Below, in pieces: positions 1 through 9,478 of a stretch of DNA of 64,000 nt. Below the pieces are notes generated by a model. That model searched no databases. It saw nothing but the letters and a program-made list of their open reading frames with translations, and was not told the DNA's origin. Every line of letters begins with the position of its first letter. Within the stretch, counting starts at the first letter, position 1. The translations under genes and the position numbers were made by a program. Source of the stretch: CAZMNY01 sp964635375 (GTDB lineage Bacteria; Planctomycetota; Planctomycetia; Pirellulales; Pirellulaceae); assembly GCA_964635375.1 (NCBI GenBank), contig CAZWOU010000013.1, forward strand, positions 1 through 64,000, written 5' to 3'.

Positions 1-601
1 GAAGGTGATATCGACGTCCCTTCCTCTAAGCCAATAACGCTTGGCGCCACAGGCGGGAACATTCTCGTTGGGCGGGAAGACGGCTCCCTGCTGTTGTACG
101 ACAGTGAACTTGAGTTGCGAAAGGAATTCAATCCAGAATCGCGCAGTGCTTCCAAATGGGTTTCCAATTCACCGGACGGAAAGACTTTTGCCGTCACATT
201 CAACAACGGCAATCTATGGNNNNNNNNNNGAAGCTATTGCCAAGCCCAACATTCGAGGCCAGGGTGACATCAGCGCAACGCTATTCACGAACGACGCCAA
301 TCTGATGGCGACCTATCAAAGTGTTCGCCTCTGTGAAACCAACTTGGAATCCATGGAGATCGTTAATTCCTACGCGCCTTCGATGGGGACGATGGAAATT
401 GCCTATCGATACGTCATTTACCCGCTCTACGTCGTCTTCCCCAAGCCGAGCGAAATGAATCGCACGATCGACTTCGCGCTGGCCAAGGAAGAGGAAGCCA
501 ACAAGATCGAAAGGCCTTACGAGCCGCTTTGGAGCAGTTTGCTTTTTATCGTTGGCGTGTTGATAATCTCCTGCATCTACGTTGAACGACAAGAATTCTA
601 G
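1..601 (+). CDS. C-terminal part of membrane-anchored beta-propeller protein, possibly an ABC-2 permease (partial, gapped)
   Basis: The gene enters from the left edge and is read in two frames separated by an N run. Frame 1 (1-219) reads as propeller-like sequence with motifs such as GREDGSLLLYD and NSPDGKTFAV. After the N run the sensible frame is frame 2 (230-601), which ends with a membrane helix around LWSSLLFIVGVLII and a short charged tail. The true gap size must therefore differ from the 10 Ns shown, or the frame could not change. A last helix followed by a short basic/acidic tail resembles ABC-2 permeases of planctomycetes that carry an extracytoplasmic propeller. I infer this from memory of the family and am not sure of it. 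The apparent ATG at 41 lies in the wrong frame for the first part and is not the start. Confidence 0.45.
220..229. other. Assembly gap (10 Ns)
   Basis: This run of ten Ns lies inside the first gene. The reading frame that makes protein sense differs on the two sides, so the length is a placeholder and not a measured gap. Confidence 0.95.
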
Positions 602-649
602 GCCGCTCGAGAATCGCTTGCGGCGGCCGATCTGGAGAATGATCGAGCC

Positions 650-1675
650 ATGTTCCGCCGCAGATCCCGCGCTCGCGCCCTCGCAACGTCGCCCGTCGCA
701 CTTCCCCTCGGGCCAACTCTGTTCGCTCTTGCCATAGCCGCTCTGGGCCTCGCCGCCGGGCAAAACGCGTTCTCCGCCGAGCGAATGAAATTGAAGGTCA
801 GGAGCAGCGTTGACGGAACCGACCAACTCGCCTACGCCATCTTGCCCGGCAACTACAAAGACGACAGTCAGCTTCGCCCTTTGGTCGTTTCGCTGCATAC
901 CTGGAGTGGGAACGTCGAGCAGCGAAACAAACCGCTGGAAGAGGCGGCCGAGAAACGCGGCTGGATCTACCTGTTTCCCAATTTCCGCGGCGCCAACAAT
1001 CATCCGGACGCCTGCGGATCGAAGATCGCCCAACAAGATATCCTGGACGCTTTGCAGTATGCCAAGGAGAAGTTTCGCGTCGATCATGCGCGGATCTATC
1101 TTACCGGCGTGTCGGGCGGCGGGCACATGACCATGCTGATGGTCGGCCGTCATCCCGAGCCCTGGGCGGCGGCAAGCGCTTGGGTCGGCATTAGTGACCT
1201 CGCCGCGTGGCACACCAAACACTCCAGTGGAAAGTACGGCCAGATGATGCGAAGATGTTGCGGAGGCTCGCCGGAGGACTCAGCAGTCGTCGCGAAACAA
1301 TACACGCTGCGTTCGCCACTGACGTTTTTGCAGCGAGCCAGGGCGGTGCCCATCGACATCGCCGCCGGAATCCACGACGGCCACAAGGGCTCCGTGCCGA
1401 TTCGTCATTCCCTGGAGGCCTTCAACGTTCTTGCCAAGGCGACGGCGAGCCCGCTGATATCTGACCGCGAGATCGAAGAACTCAGTCGCGTTGGCGGCAA
1501 ATTGTCACACCCCAAACCATCTGATCAAGTCACCGACAAACACTTCGGCCGCGCGATCTACTTGCGCCGCATGGCTGGGCCCTCAAGGGTCTCGATCTTT
1601 GAAGGCGGGCATGAGGGGATCGCCGCCGCCGCGATCGAATGGCTCGCTCGCCACAAGAAGAAGCGCAGCAACTGA
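650..1675 (+). CDS. Exported alpha/beta hydrolase, esterase/prolyl-oligopeptidase type
   Basis: This 341-residue protein has an Arg-rich start, a hydrophobic segment (about residues 20-38) and an Ala-rich end that look like a signal peptide, so export is likely. The core has the nucleophile elbow GVSGGGHM around residue 153, an Asp-containing AAGIHDGHKG segment and a late EGGHEG. These could supply the Ser-Asp-His triad of an alpha/beta hydrolase. PLVVSLHTWSG near residue 80 fits the oxyanion-hole strand. The closest general type is the S9/acetyl-xylan-esterase-like secreted hydrolases common in planctomycetes. The substrate cannot be read from the sequence. The ATG at 785 is a weaker start because it would remove the signal peptide. 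Confidence 0.75.
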   Translation: MFRRRSRARALATSPVALPLGPTLFALAIAALGLAAGQNAFSAERMKLKVRSSVDGTDQLAYAILPGNYKDDSQLRPLVVSLHTWSGNVEQRNKPLEEAAEKRGWIYLFPNFRGANNHPDACGSKIAQQDILDALQYAKEKFRVDHARIYLTGVSGGGHMTMLMVGRHPEPWAAASAWVGISDLAAWHTKHSSGKYGQMMRRCCGGSPEDSAVVAKQYTLRSPLTFLQRARAVPIDIAAGIHDGHKGSVPIRHSLEAFNVLAKATASPLISDREIEELSRVGGKLSHPKPSDQVTDKHFGRAIYLRRMAGPSRVSIFEGGHEGIAAAAIEWLARHKKKRSN

Positions 1676-1720
1676 ATTTGACTCGACGTTCTTTATCAAC
1701 CCCGCAGCGGAGCGACGCTC

Positions 1721-2530
1721 TTGGAACCGTCAGATCACAGTGCGACCCATCAGCAGAATCGACGCGCTTGGGACCAAATGGCCCGCAATAAGCAACGATT
1801 TGCGAGACCCGCTCCCGATAGAGATTTTCGCGACCCGCTCGGCGCCGCCGACGGATTGGGCTGGCTGGGCGGAGACGTCCAGGGTCTTGACGTGCTGTGC
1901 CTGGCGGCTGGAGGAGGTCGACAAAGCGCCTTGTACGCAGCCGCCGGAGCTCGCGTGACGGTCGTCGATATCAGCGCTGCGATGCTTGAGCTCGACCGCC
2001 AAGTCGCCGCGGAGCGAAATTTGGAAATCCGCACGGTCGAAGCCTCAATGGACAATCTGACAGCGATTGGCAGCGCCGCCTTCGACGTCGTCATTCAACC
2101 AGTCAGCACTTGCTATGTACCCGATCTGACGCCTGTCTACCGCGAGGTCGCTCGAGTCACGCGGCCGGGCGCGATCTATATCAGTCAACACAAGCAGCCC
2201 CTCAGTCTGCAAGCCAACGCCGAGCGGACCGGCGCGGCCTATCAAGTGCTCGAACCCTACTACCGCGACGGGCCGCTTCCCGCCGTTGCTAATAGCCGGC
2301 TTCGCGAAGAGGGAGCTCTGGAATACTTGCATCGCTGGGAACAGATCGTCGGACTCATGTGCCGCTGTGGTTTTGTCATCGAAGACCTTGTGGAGCCGAT
2401 GCACGCCGACAAGAATGCAGCACCCAGTGAATTCGGACATCGAAGCCAGTTCATCCCGCCTTACGTCCGCATCAAAGCCCGCCGCACGGGAACGGCGGAC
2501 AACGGCGACGACAAACTTTGGACGCCGTGA
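1721..2530 (+). CDS. Class I SAM-dependent methyltransferase
   Basis: This 269-residue protein starts at a TTG with GGAG nine bases upstream. It has the Rossmann-type methyltransferase core: motif I CLAAGGGRQS (about residues 61-70), the acidic end of strand 2 in VTVVDIS, and FDVVIQPVSTCYVPD as the motif IV region. It then has the typical VTRPGAIYISQHKQP strand of the methyltransferase_11 group. The N-terminal NRRAWDQMA segment is common in this group and supports the early TTG start over the ATG at 1778. The target (small molecule or protein) is unknown. The gene sits between the hydrolase and the sulfatase on the same strand, with 45 and 56 bp gaps, so co-transcription is possible. Confidence 0.8.
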   Translation: MEPSDHSATHQQNRRAWDQMARNKQRFARPAPDRDFRDPLGAADGLGWLGGDVQGLDVLCLAAGGGRQSALYAAAGARVTVVDISAAMLELDRQVAAERNLEIRTVEASMDNLTAIGSAAFDVVIQPVSTCYVPDLTPVYREVARVTRPGAIYISQHKQPLSLQANAERTGAAYQVLEPYYRDGPLPAVANSRLREEGALEYLHRWEQIVGLMCRCGFVIEDLVEPMHADKNAAPSEFGHRSQFIPPYVRIKARRTGTADNGDDKLWTP

Positions 2531-2586
2531 ACGTCCTACGCGTGGCTTTCGCAACTATTTCACGACCCTTCAAGAGGATCCAAGCT

Positions 2587-4032
2587 ATGAAAATGGCAAG
2601 TCTTTCCCTGTGCCTGATGTTGTCATTGTTGTCATCGGTGGGGTGGGCGGCGAAGCGCGCGAAACCAAATTTCATCGTGGTCTTTTGCGACAACCTCGGC
2701 TATGGCGATATCGAACCGTTCGGGAGCACGCTGCATCGTACGCCCAACCTAAACACCATGGCCAAAGAGGGCCGGAGGTTCACCCATTTCTGCGTTACCG
2801 CAGGCGTTTGCACGCCCTCCCGCTCTAGCTTGATTACGGGATGTTATCCGCAACGTGTGGGGATGCACTTCAACCCTCGCGATGGCTGGGTGTTGCGGCC
2901 CGTCTCACGCTACGGCCTGGATCCGAGTGAGCTGACGATCGCCGAGGTTCTGAAGGAGCAAGGGTATGCAACGGCAATCGTCGGCAAATGGCATCTGGGC
3001 GATCAGCCCCAATTCTTGCCGACCCGCCAAGGCTTCGACTGGTTCTTTGGCGTACCGTATTCCGACGACATGACCGAACGCGTTTGGAGCAAGGACGGCT
3101 CGAAGTGGCCGCCCCTGCCGCTGATGGAAAACGAGACCGTCATTGAAGCCCCCTGCGACCGCAACGGGCTGACGAAACGATACACCGAGCGCGCCATGAA
3201 CTGGATTGCCGAACACAAAGACGAGCCGTTCTTCCTCTATATGCCACAGGCCATGCCCGGAAGCACGAAGACGCCGTTTTCCAGCCCGACGTTCAAGGGA
3301 AGAAGCAAGAACGGGCCTTGGGGCGATTCCATCGAAGAACTCGATTGGTCGATCGGCGTGATGCTGCAACAATTGCGTGACTTGGGGATCGCCGAGGATA
3401 CGCTCGTCATCTGGACCTCCGACAATGGAGCTCCGATCAATCGCGACCTGAACGACTTGAGCCGAGGCTCGAACCGTCCGCTGCACGGCCGAGGTTACAC
3501 GACCAGCGAAGGCGCGTTTCGCGTACCTACGATCGTCTGGCAACCTGGTTCCGTCCCAGCTGGAACGACTTGCGATGAACTGGCGACCACAATGGACCTG
3601 CTGCCGACGTTTGCCAAACTGGCTGGCGGATCCGCGCCCCAGGACCGCAAGATCGACGGGCGCGACATCTCCTCGCTACTCAGTGGAAAGCCTGACGCCA
3701 AGTCGCCCTACGACGTGTTCTACTACTATCATCAGGAGCAGCTTCAGGCGATCCGGTCCGGTCCGTGGAAGATGTTTCTTCCAGTCACAACCGGCCAGGC
3801 CCACCCGCATTTCAAACGAAACGAAAAACCTGCCACGCTGCTCTTCCACCTCGTCGACGACATCGCCTGTCAACATGACGTCGCCGCAAAGAACCCAACC
3901 GTCATTGCCAAACTCACTCGGCTCGCCCAAGCGGCTCGCGACGACCTAGGCGACAAAGGCCGGGTGGGCCGAGGTCAACGCGCCGTCGGTCTCGCGCCGA
4001 ACGCGACAGCCAGGGTTAAGCCGGAACGCTAA
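2587..4032 (+). CDS. Secreted sulfatase, formylglycine-dependent
   Basis: This 481-residue arylsulfatase-family protein hydrolyses sulfate esters, probably on polysaccharides, outside the cytoplasm. The ATG at 2587 follows AAGAGG at good spacing and gives a clear signal peptide (residues 1-21, ending VGWAA). An upstream TTG at 2518 would bury it. The family signature CTPSR is present, with Cys75 being the residue converted to formylglycine by a maturase. PNFIVVFCDNLGYGD near the start carries the metal-binding Asp pair, GKWHLGD the usual Lys/His, and TSDNGAP the second metal site. Length is normal for the family. Sulfatases occur in large numbers in planctomycetes, and no carbohydrate-uptake genes lie next to it. 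Confidence 0.93.
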   Translation: MKMASLSLCLMLSLLSSVGWAAKRAKPNFIVVFCDNLGYGDIEPFGSTLHRTPNLNTMAKEGRRFTHFCVTAGVCTPSRSSLITGCYPQRVGMHFNPRDGWVLRPVSRYGLDPSELTIAEVLKEQGYATAIVGKWHLGDQPQFLPTRQGFDWFFGVPYSDDMTERVWSKDGSKWPPLPLMENETVIEAPCDRNGLTKRYTERAMNWIAEHKDEPFFLYMPQAMPGSTKTPFSSPTFKGRSKNGPWGDSIEELDWSIGVMLQQLRDLGIAEDTLVIWTSDNGAPINRDLNDLSRGSNRPLHGRGYTTSEGAFRVPTIVWQPGSVPAGTTCDELATTMDLLPTFAKLAGGSAPQDRKIDGRDISSLLSGKPDAKSPYDVFYYYHQEQLQAIRSGPWKMFLPVTTGQAHPHFKRNEKPATLLFHLVDDIACQHDVAAKNPTVIAKLTRLAQAARDDLGDKGRVGRGQRAVGLAPNATARVKPER

Positions 4033-4092
4033 GCAGGGGTTGCAAATGACTCCGAGTTGCCAAAAAAACTCGCATTCATTTCTAAGCATCGC

Positions 4093-4608
4093 CTAGTGCT
4101 CATGATCGTGCTTGGCGATTGTGGCCGAGAACGGAGTTCCATCGATGGTGACTCGCAACTTGCCGTCGCCGTCCTGCGCGTGCATAGCGTCAAGTATTGA
4201 TTCGTCTTGCGAGGAAAAATGGGCCGTCTCCCCTTCGCCGACGGCTGCGATTTCAAATGACGTCGCTTCGCCTTTGAGCATCAGCACCAAAGTCAGAGGT
4301 TTCGGATCGATAGGATGCTCTTTGAGCTTTCCGTCGAGTATGTAAATCGATATCGCCTTGTTCGCTGTATCTTCGACAAGTTCGGCGTGGTACTTGTGCC
4401 CGTGCCCCAAGTCGAGGATCTGTCCGTCGTGAGGTCCATGGCCGTGGTCGCCGTGCCCGTGGTCATCCGCTGGCGGCTGTGCTTTTTCGCCAGTTTGGGT
4501 CGTTCCCCGCGGGGCGTCGTTGGAACAACCAGTCCAGCACGCGGCCATCGTGAGTAGGGCGGCGACGGTTGCCAGTTTAGCTGCCTGAAGTCTGATTGGA
4601 GTCGTCAT
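4093..4608 (-). CDS. His-rich lipoprotein at the end of a metal-efflux operon
   Basis: This 171-residue protein has a basic N terminus, a hydrophobic stretch and Cys residues placed as a lipobox (LTMAAC or CWTGC), so it is probably a lipidated envelope protein. A His/Asp-rich stretch (HGHGDHGHGPHDGQ, about residues 50-64) and the C-terminal HDHEH suggest binding of a soft or divalent metal. The middle has no family I recognise. GAGAGG lies a few bases before the ATG. It is the last gene of the minus-strand RND efflux cluster, 58 bp after the pump gene, and is probably co-transcribed. An accessory metal-binding or sensing role is an inference from composition and context. Confidence 0.7.
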   Translation of the reverse strand: MTTPIRLQAAKLATVAALLTMAACWTGCSNDAPRGTTQTGEKAQPPADDHGHGDHGHGPHDGQILDLGHGHKYHAELVEDTANKAISIYILDGKLKEHPIDPKPLTLVLMLKGEATSFEIAAVGEGETAHFSSQDESILDAMHAQDGDGKLRVTIDGTPFSATIAKHDHEH

Positions 4609-4666
4609 TTTGCGGCCTCTCTCGTGTGAGTGAACGTGGGATTGGAAATCGTAGTTGACCTACCGA

Positions 4667-7600
4667 CTACACGCCGGCTGTTTGGGAGCTCTGTTCGCTG
4701 GCGGGCTCGTCGCATTCCTCCGCTTGCTCGACAAGTTCGATCTTTGCCAGTCGCCTGTTGACGAGTCGTTCACCCGGCCCGCGTCCGAGTCGCCACATGA
4801 GTGCGGGCCGCACAAAGAACTCGAGAATCGTACTGCTCAACAAGCCTCCGATAATGACCGTCGCGATGGGGTAGAGGATTTCCTTACCGGTCTCACCGGC
4901 GGCAAGGGCCAGTGGGGCAAGCCCGATGCCCGACGTGAGTGCGGTCATTAGCACAGGCGCCAGTCGCTCTTTACCCGCGCGAATGATCATCGCCTTGGAC
5001 CAGGACTCGCCTTCATGCCGAACCAGATGCAGGTAATGGTTGAGTAAGAGGATGCCGTTTCGCGAGGCGATCCCGCCCAGCGAGATGAACCCGACCATCG
5101 CGGCGACGGTCAGCTTTTGCTCAGTCAGCACCAACATGGCAACCGACCCGATAAAGGCCATGGGCAACGCGGCCATCACTTGAAGTGAAAAATTGATCGA
5201 GCCAAATAGTGTGTAGAGCACCATGAAGACGCCGACCAAGGCGGCCACAAACAACACGGAAATAACCTTGGTGGCCGACTGTTGGCTTTCGAACTGCCCG
5301 CCATATTCGACGTCGTAACCGATTGGGAGGGAGTCGACTATCGATTTCTGCTTCCGCTGAATCTCCTCGACAACATCGACCAAGCCTCGGTCGGCGACAT
5401 TGCACTGCACCACGATTCGCTTGCGGACTTTCTCGTGCTTTATCGTGTTGGGGCCCGAGTCTTCGTAGATGTGGGCGACCGATTCCAGAGGCGTCGTTCC
5501 GCCGCTGGGGAGATCGATGGACAAGCGTCTCAGCGCGTTCATGTTCTCGCGATATTTCTCATCCATGCGGACGAGCAAGTCAAAGGTCTGCCTTCCCAAG
5601 AGGACCTGCGATACAACCTCGCCATTCATGGCCGTCTCGATGTACTCGTTGACATAAGCCGGCGTCAGTCCAAACTGTTCGAGCTGGTCGCGATCCAGTT
5701 CGATTTTCATCTGGGGGATTTCGACCTGCGGCTCGACAAACAAATCGGTGACGCCGTCCACGCCCTGCATGGCGGCCCTCATTTCCTCTGCTTTCTGCCG
5801 CAGCACATCCAGGTTGTCGCCGTAGATCTTGATTCCGACTTGAGCCTTGACGCCGGACAGCATGTGAGAGATCAAGTGTTGAAGAGGCTGTTCGACTGAA
5901 ACGTCGATGGCCTCAAACTCTTTCATGGCCTCGCGAATTTCCTGCAGCACCTCCTCCCGAGTCCGGTCGGTATCAGGGTCGAAGCTGATCAGCACCTCCG
6001 TTGTATTGACGCCCTCGGCGTGCTCGTCCAATTCAGCTCGGCCCGTTCGCCGAGAGAACGCCATCACGCCTTCTATTGACTTCAACCGCTGCATCACCGA
6101 TTCGGTGACTTCGTTCGACTTCTTCAGCGACACGCCAGGCCGCAAGATGACATTCAACTGGGCTACGCCTTCGTTAAACGGAGGCAGGAACCCTCTCTGC
6201 AGCCGCGCCAGGCAGATTCCGGCAACCACGACGGCGATGCTGGCGAGCACCAAGATCGTGCGTGAGAATCGCAAGCTGAAGGCGATCGCTCCCCCAGCCA
6301 GCCATTTGAGCAAGCGAAGTAGGGGACCGTCCTTTTCTCGATCCATGATGCGAGTCTCGCTCAGCAACCAGTAGCACAACACCGGCGTCAGCGTCAACGA
6401 GACGAAGAGTGAGCTGACAATCGAGATGATGTAGGCAATCCCCAGCGGCGCGAATAGGCGGCCTTCCATTCCCGACAGGAAGAACAGTGGCACGAAGACA
6501 ATCACCACGATGAGCGTGCCGAAGACGATCGAGTTCCGTATCTCACAGCTGGCTTGAAACACGACCAGCAATGAGTGTTTTGGATTAGCCGATTGGCGGT
6601 TCTCCTTGAGTCGACGGAAAATATTCTCCACGTCAACGATCGCGTCGTCCACCAACTCGCCAATGGCGACGGCGATACCGCCGAGCGTCATCGTATTGAT
6701 GGACAGATCCAACACCGTAAATACGATCGCAGTGACCGCGATTGAAAGTGGGATCGCCGTCAATGTGATGAACGTCGTGCGAAGATTCAGCAGAAACAGA
6801 AAGAGTATCACGACGACGAGAATGCCGCCGTCACGAAGGGCTTCAATCACGTTCTCGATCGCTCGATCAATGAACGACTTTTGTGAATACAGCTCAGGTT
6901 GGATTCGAATGTCCTTCGGCAAGGAAGCTTGAACGTCCTTGAGGGCTTTCATGATTTCGTCGGTGACTGCACGCGTATCGGCCTCCGGCTGCTTATTCAC
7001 CGTCAGCACCACCGCCGGCCCGCCCGAGAATTGCCCGGAGTCGTTCTTAACGTAGGCCGAGCTGTCTCCGCGTTTTACTTGCGCCCCTTCCACGACGTCA
7101 GCCACTTGCGCCAACACCACCGGGCGCTGGTTGCGGACCGTGACGACAACCTTTTTCAGATCTTCCAGATTCTGAATGCGACCAATTGACCGGACCAGGA
7201 ACTCTTTGGGACCCTGTTCGTCCAGATAACCGCCCGTGGCGTTCTGGTTGCTTTCCGCCACGGCGCGTTTTACGTCGTGAAGCGTCACGCCGTACTTGAG
7301 TAACTCGTCTGGATTAACCAGCACCTGAAACTGCTTGCGGCCTCCGCCCATCGTAAAGACCTGTGAGACTCCGGGAATCGTGAGCAATCGCTGCCGCACA
7401 ACCCAGTCCGCCAACCGGCGGACCTCAAGCGGCTTCGTCTTCCCACCTTCGCTCCACATGCCGATCATGACAATCTGCCCCATAATGGAAGAGATTGGCG
7501 CGAGCTGCGGCTTGACGCCCTCAGGCATAGAATCTTGAACCAGCGCGAGTCGCTCCATGACAATTTGGCGATCATTGTGAATGTCCGTCCCCCAATCGAA

Positions 7601-7888
7601 CTCAACATAGATCACCGAGATGCCAACAGCTGACGAGCTTCGAACGGCTTCGACTCCATTCGCGCCGTTGATCGCAGATTCCAATGGGATCGAAATCAAC
7701 GCTTCGACTTCCTCCGGCGCCATCCCGTGGGCCTCGGTCATGATGACGACCCGGGGTCGATTCAGATTCGGAAAGACGTCGATGTCCATCGTCAGCGCCG
7801 ACCAAGTTCCACAGCCGATCAAGAACAGGGAAAAGGCGACGACGATCACGCGTTGGTGAAGCGAAAATCGGATAATGGCGTTGAGCAT
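4667..7888 (-). CDS. Heavy-metal efflux RND pump, CusA/CzcA family
   Basis: This 1073-residue inner-membrane proton-driven pump exports metal ions through a tripartite envelope complex. It shows the family layout of two repeats, each with a first helix, a large periplasmic loop and a block of helices. Characteristic parts are VFPNLNRPRVVIMTEA after helix 1, the GIAVAIGELVDDAIVDVEN segment in the helix 4 region (acidic residues of the proton relay), and AMVGFISLGGIASRNGILLLNHY in the second repeat. AGGA precedes the ATG. It lies 54 bp after the membrane-fusion gene. The ion (Cu, Ag, Zn, Co, Cd) cannot be read from the sequence. The GELVDDA variant is the one seen in less studied heavy-metal RND pumps. 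Confidence 0.93.
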   Translation of the reverse strand: MLNAIIRFSLHQRVIVVAFSLFLIGCGTWSALTMDIDVFPNLNRPRVVIMTEAHGMAPEEVEALISIPLESAINGANGVEAVRSSSAVGISVIYVEFDWGTDIHNDRQIVMERLALVQDSMPEGVKPQLAPISSIMGQIVMIGMWSEGGKTKPLEVRRLADWVVRQRLLTIPGVSQVFTMGGGRKQFQVLVNPDELLKYGVTLHDVKRAVAESNQNATGGYLDEQGPKEFLVRSIGRIQNLEDLKKVVVTVRNQRPVVLAQVADVVEGAQVKRGDSSAYVKNDSGQFSGGPAVVLTVNKQPEADTRAVTDEIMKALKDVQASLPKDIRIQPELYSQKSFIDRAIENVIEALRDGGILVVVILFLFLLNLRTTFITLTAIPLSIAVTAIVFTVLDLSINTMTLGGIAVAIGELVDDAIVDVENIFRRLKENRQSANPKHSLLVVFQASCEIRNSIVFGTLIVVIVFVPLFFLSGMEGRLFAPLGIAYIISIVSSLFVSLTLTPVLCYWLLSETRIMDREKDGPLLRLLKWLAGGAIAFSLRFSRTILVLASIAVVVAGICLARLQRGFLPPFNEGVAQLNVILRPGVSLKKSNEVTESVMQRLKSIEGVMAFSRRTGRAELDEHAEGVNTTEVLISFDPDTDRTREEVLQEIREAMKEFEAIDVSVEQPLQHLISHMLSGVKAQVGIKIYGDNLDVLRQKAEEMRAAMQGVDGVTDLFVEPQVEIPQMKIELDRDQLEQFGLTPAYVNEYIETAMNGEVVSQVLLGRQTFDLLVRMDEKYRENMNALRRLSIDLPSGGTTPLESVAHIYEDSGPNTIKHEKVRKRIVVQCNVADRGLVDVVEEIQRKQKSIVDSLPIGYDVEYGGQFESQQSATKVISVLFVAALVGVFMVLYTLFGSINFSLQVMAALPMAFIGSVAMLVLTEQKLTVAAMVGFISLGGIASRNGILLLNHYLHLVRHEGESWSKAMIIRAGKERLAPVLMTALTSGIGLAPLALAAGETGKEILYPIATVIIGGLLSSTILEFFVRPALMWRLGRGPGERLVNRRLAKIELVEQAEECDEPASEQSSQTAGV

Positions 7889-7942
7889 GATCAGTTTCCT
7901 CAGTCGCGCTGCAACTATGGATTTGAGTGTTGTGCGGTCGCG

Positions 7943-9301
7943 TTAGTGAACGTGTCCGTGATGGGCGCCGCCTCCGCCCCCGCTCGCTCGTTTCTTCAAC
8001 GCCATTTGGAGGTCATGGGCTGCGTTCGCGGCAATCGTGCTGCCGAGCAATCTCGCCTCTTTCTCAATAACGACCGAATTGGCGTCACGGTACTCCTCAT
8101 GGACCGCAACACGGTCGAAGTGATCGCCGTTCTGCTCGAAGACGTACGTCTCCAGGCCGTCCTTGGCGACCGCCTCGACGGGCAAGACGATGCGCTTGTC
8201 CCACTCTTGCACCGGCACTCGAAGCTGCATTCGCTGGCCCGGCTTGTACAACCAACTCACGAACCGGTGCCCCCCATCCTCGACGTCGCGAACAAGTTTG
8301 TTCGGCAAGCGGACATAGAAATGAAAGGCGCGGGAATTCGTTTCCACCGCGTCCGCCAGAAAGAAGACCTTCAGGTTCTCGATCGGATCTCGCGCTTCGC
8401 CGCCCGAAAACGTCGTCGCCGTGATCTCCCAACCTTGCTCCGCTAACTGCTGCAGCGATGCGATGTCCTGCTCAAACGCGCGGCCTTCAATGAACAACTC
8501 GTGATGGTCGGCCAACACGCACAGGCGACTGCCCGCATCGACGTATTGCCCCGGTTTGACAGCCAGGTCCTGGACATGAAACGGGTGATCCGGCTCCCCC
8601 TGATGGCCGTCGGGCGGAAGGGGCGGAGCGACAACGGTCATGCCCTGCAGTAGCTTTCGCTCGCTAACGATGCGATCGACTTGCTCTCGCGAGAGTCCGT
8701 GCAACTCCAGACTCTGACGCTGTGCGTTGATGATGGCTTCCAACTTCTGTTGTTCATATTCTCTTTCCCGAACCGTTTTGCCCGCGATCGCTCCGGGTAA
8801 CTTGATGGACGTGAGACGCTTGATCTCGCGGTTGATCACATCGACCTCCACCGCGCTGCGAAGAAGCTCGCTTTGAGCGCTGACGAGCTCTTCGTGGGTC
8901 AATCGCAAATCGAATAGTGGTTCGCCGGGCGCCACGGCCGCGCCTTGCACCGGGTAGACTCGAGTGACTTGTCCACCCAATGGCGCCGTCACTTCAAGTT
9001 GCGATCTCCCCGGCCGTTCCACAACCAACGCGGGCATCGAAACCGTCTTGACGAACGTACTCAGCTCAACCTGCATGGTCCTCAGGCGAATGTTCTTCCT
9101 GGCCTGCTCCGAAAGCTGGACTGCGCTGGCTGGGCCCGATGGGGAATCCTCCGCCTGCTTCTCAGCGTCCGCCGGCTGCAGCAGAATAGATACGAATCGC
9201 TGGGCGCCGGGCAGCCAACGCGAGCGGAACGCGAACGCCGCGACACCGACGACGACGACGAGGCAAGCAATGACACTCCACTTGATGATCTGGGCCTTCA
9301 T
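7943..9301 (-). CDS. Membrane-fusion (periplasmic adaptor) protein of RND metal efflux, CusB/CzcB type
   Basis: This 452-residue adaptor links the inner-membrane pump to the outer-membrane channel. I chose the start MKAQIIKW, which puts the single N-terminal anchor helix (about residues 7-25) at the very start. A longer frame upstream adds 35 residues unlike the family. A lipoyl-like segment (VTAPLGGQVTRVYPVQGAAV), a helical hairpin region (about residues 150-210), and the beta-barrel and membrane-proximal parts follow. The C terminus is GGGGGAHHGHVH, a His tail of the same kind as in two neighbouring proteins. It sits between the Cys/His-rich protein and the pump gene on the same strand. Confidence 0.9.
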   Translation of the reverse strand: MKAQIIKWSVIACLVVVVGVAAFAFRSRWLPGAQRFVSILLQPADAEKQAEDSPSGPASAVQLSEQARKNIRLRTMQVELSTFVKTVSMPALVVERPGRSQLEVTAPLGGQVTRVYPVQGAAVAPGEPLFDLRLTHEELVSAQSELLRSAVEVDVINREIKRLTSIKLPGAIAGKTVREREYEQQKLEAIINAQRQSLELHGLSREQVDRIVSERKLLQGMTVVAPPLPPDGHQGEPDHPFHVQDLAVKPGQYVDAGSRLCVLADHHELFIEGRAFEQDIASLQQLAEQGWEITATTFSGGEARDPIENLKVFFLADAVETNSRAFHFYVRLPNKLVRDVEDGGHRFVSWLYKPGQRMQLRVPVQEWDKRIVLPVEAVAKDGLETYVFEQNGDHFDRVAVHEEYRDANSVVIEKEARLLGSTIAANAAHDLQMALKKRASGGGGGAHHGHVH

Positions 9302-9478
9302 AGCGATACACTCGTTTCCGAAAGTCACCGTATGGTGGACTGGAGTTTTGGGATTCGATCCAAGCCGGACCATCACCCATCTACAGCCAGATACAACGCT
9401 TCCCAATGCCGATATGCGCGCACGGGCTTACGCCCGAACATGGGAGGGACTGAAAGCGACAAAGAGGGCGTCGCAGGA

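Noticed and set aside
281..1222. 313-codon open frame on the minus strand
   Set aside because: It lies opposite the first gene and the hydrolase, has no family features and follows the GC-rich codon pattern of the genes beneath it.
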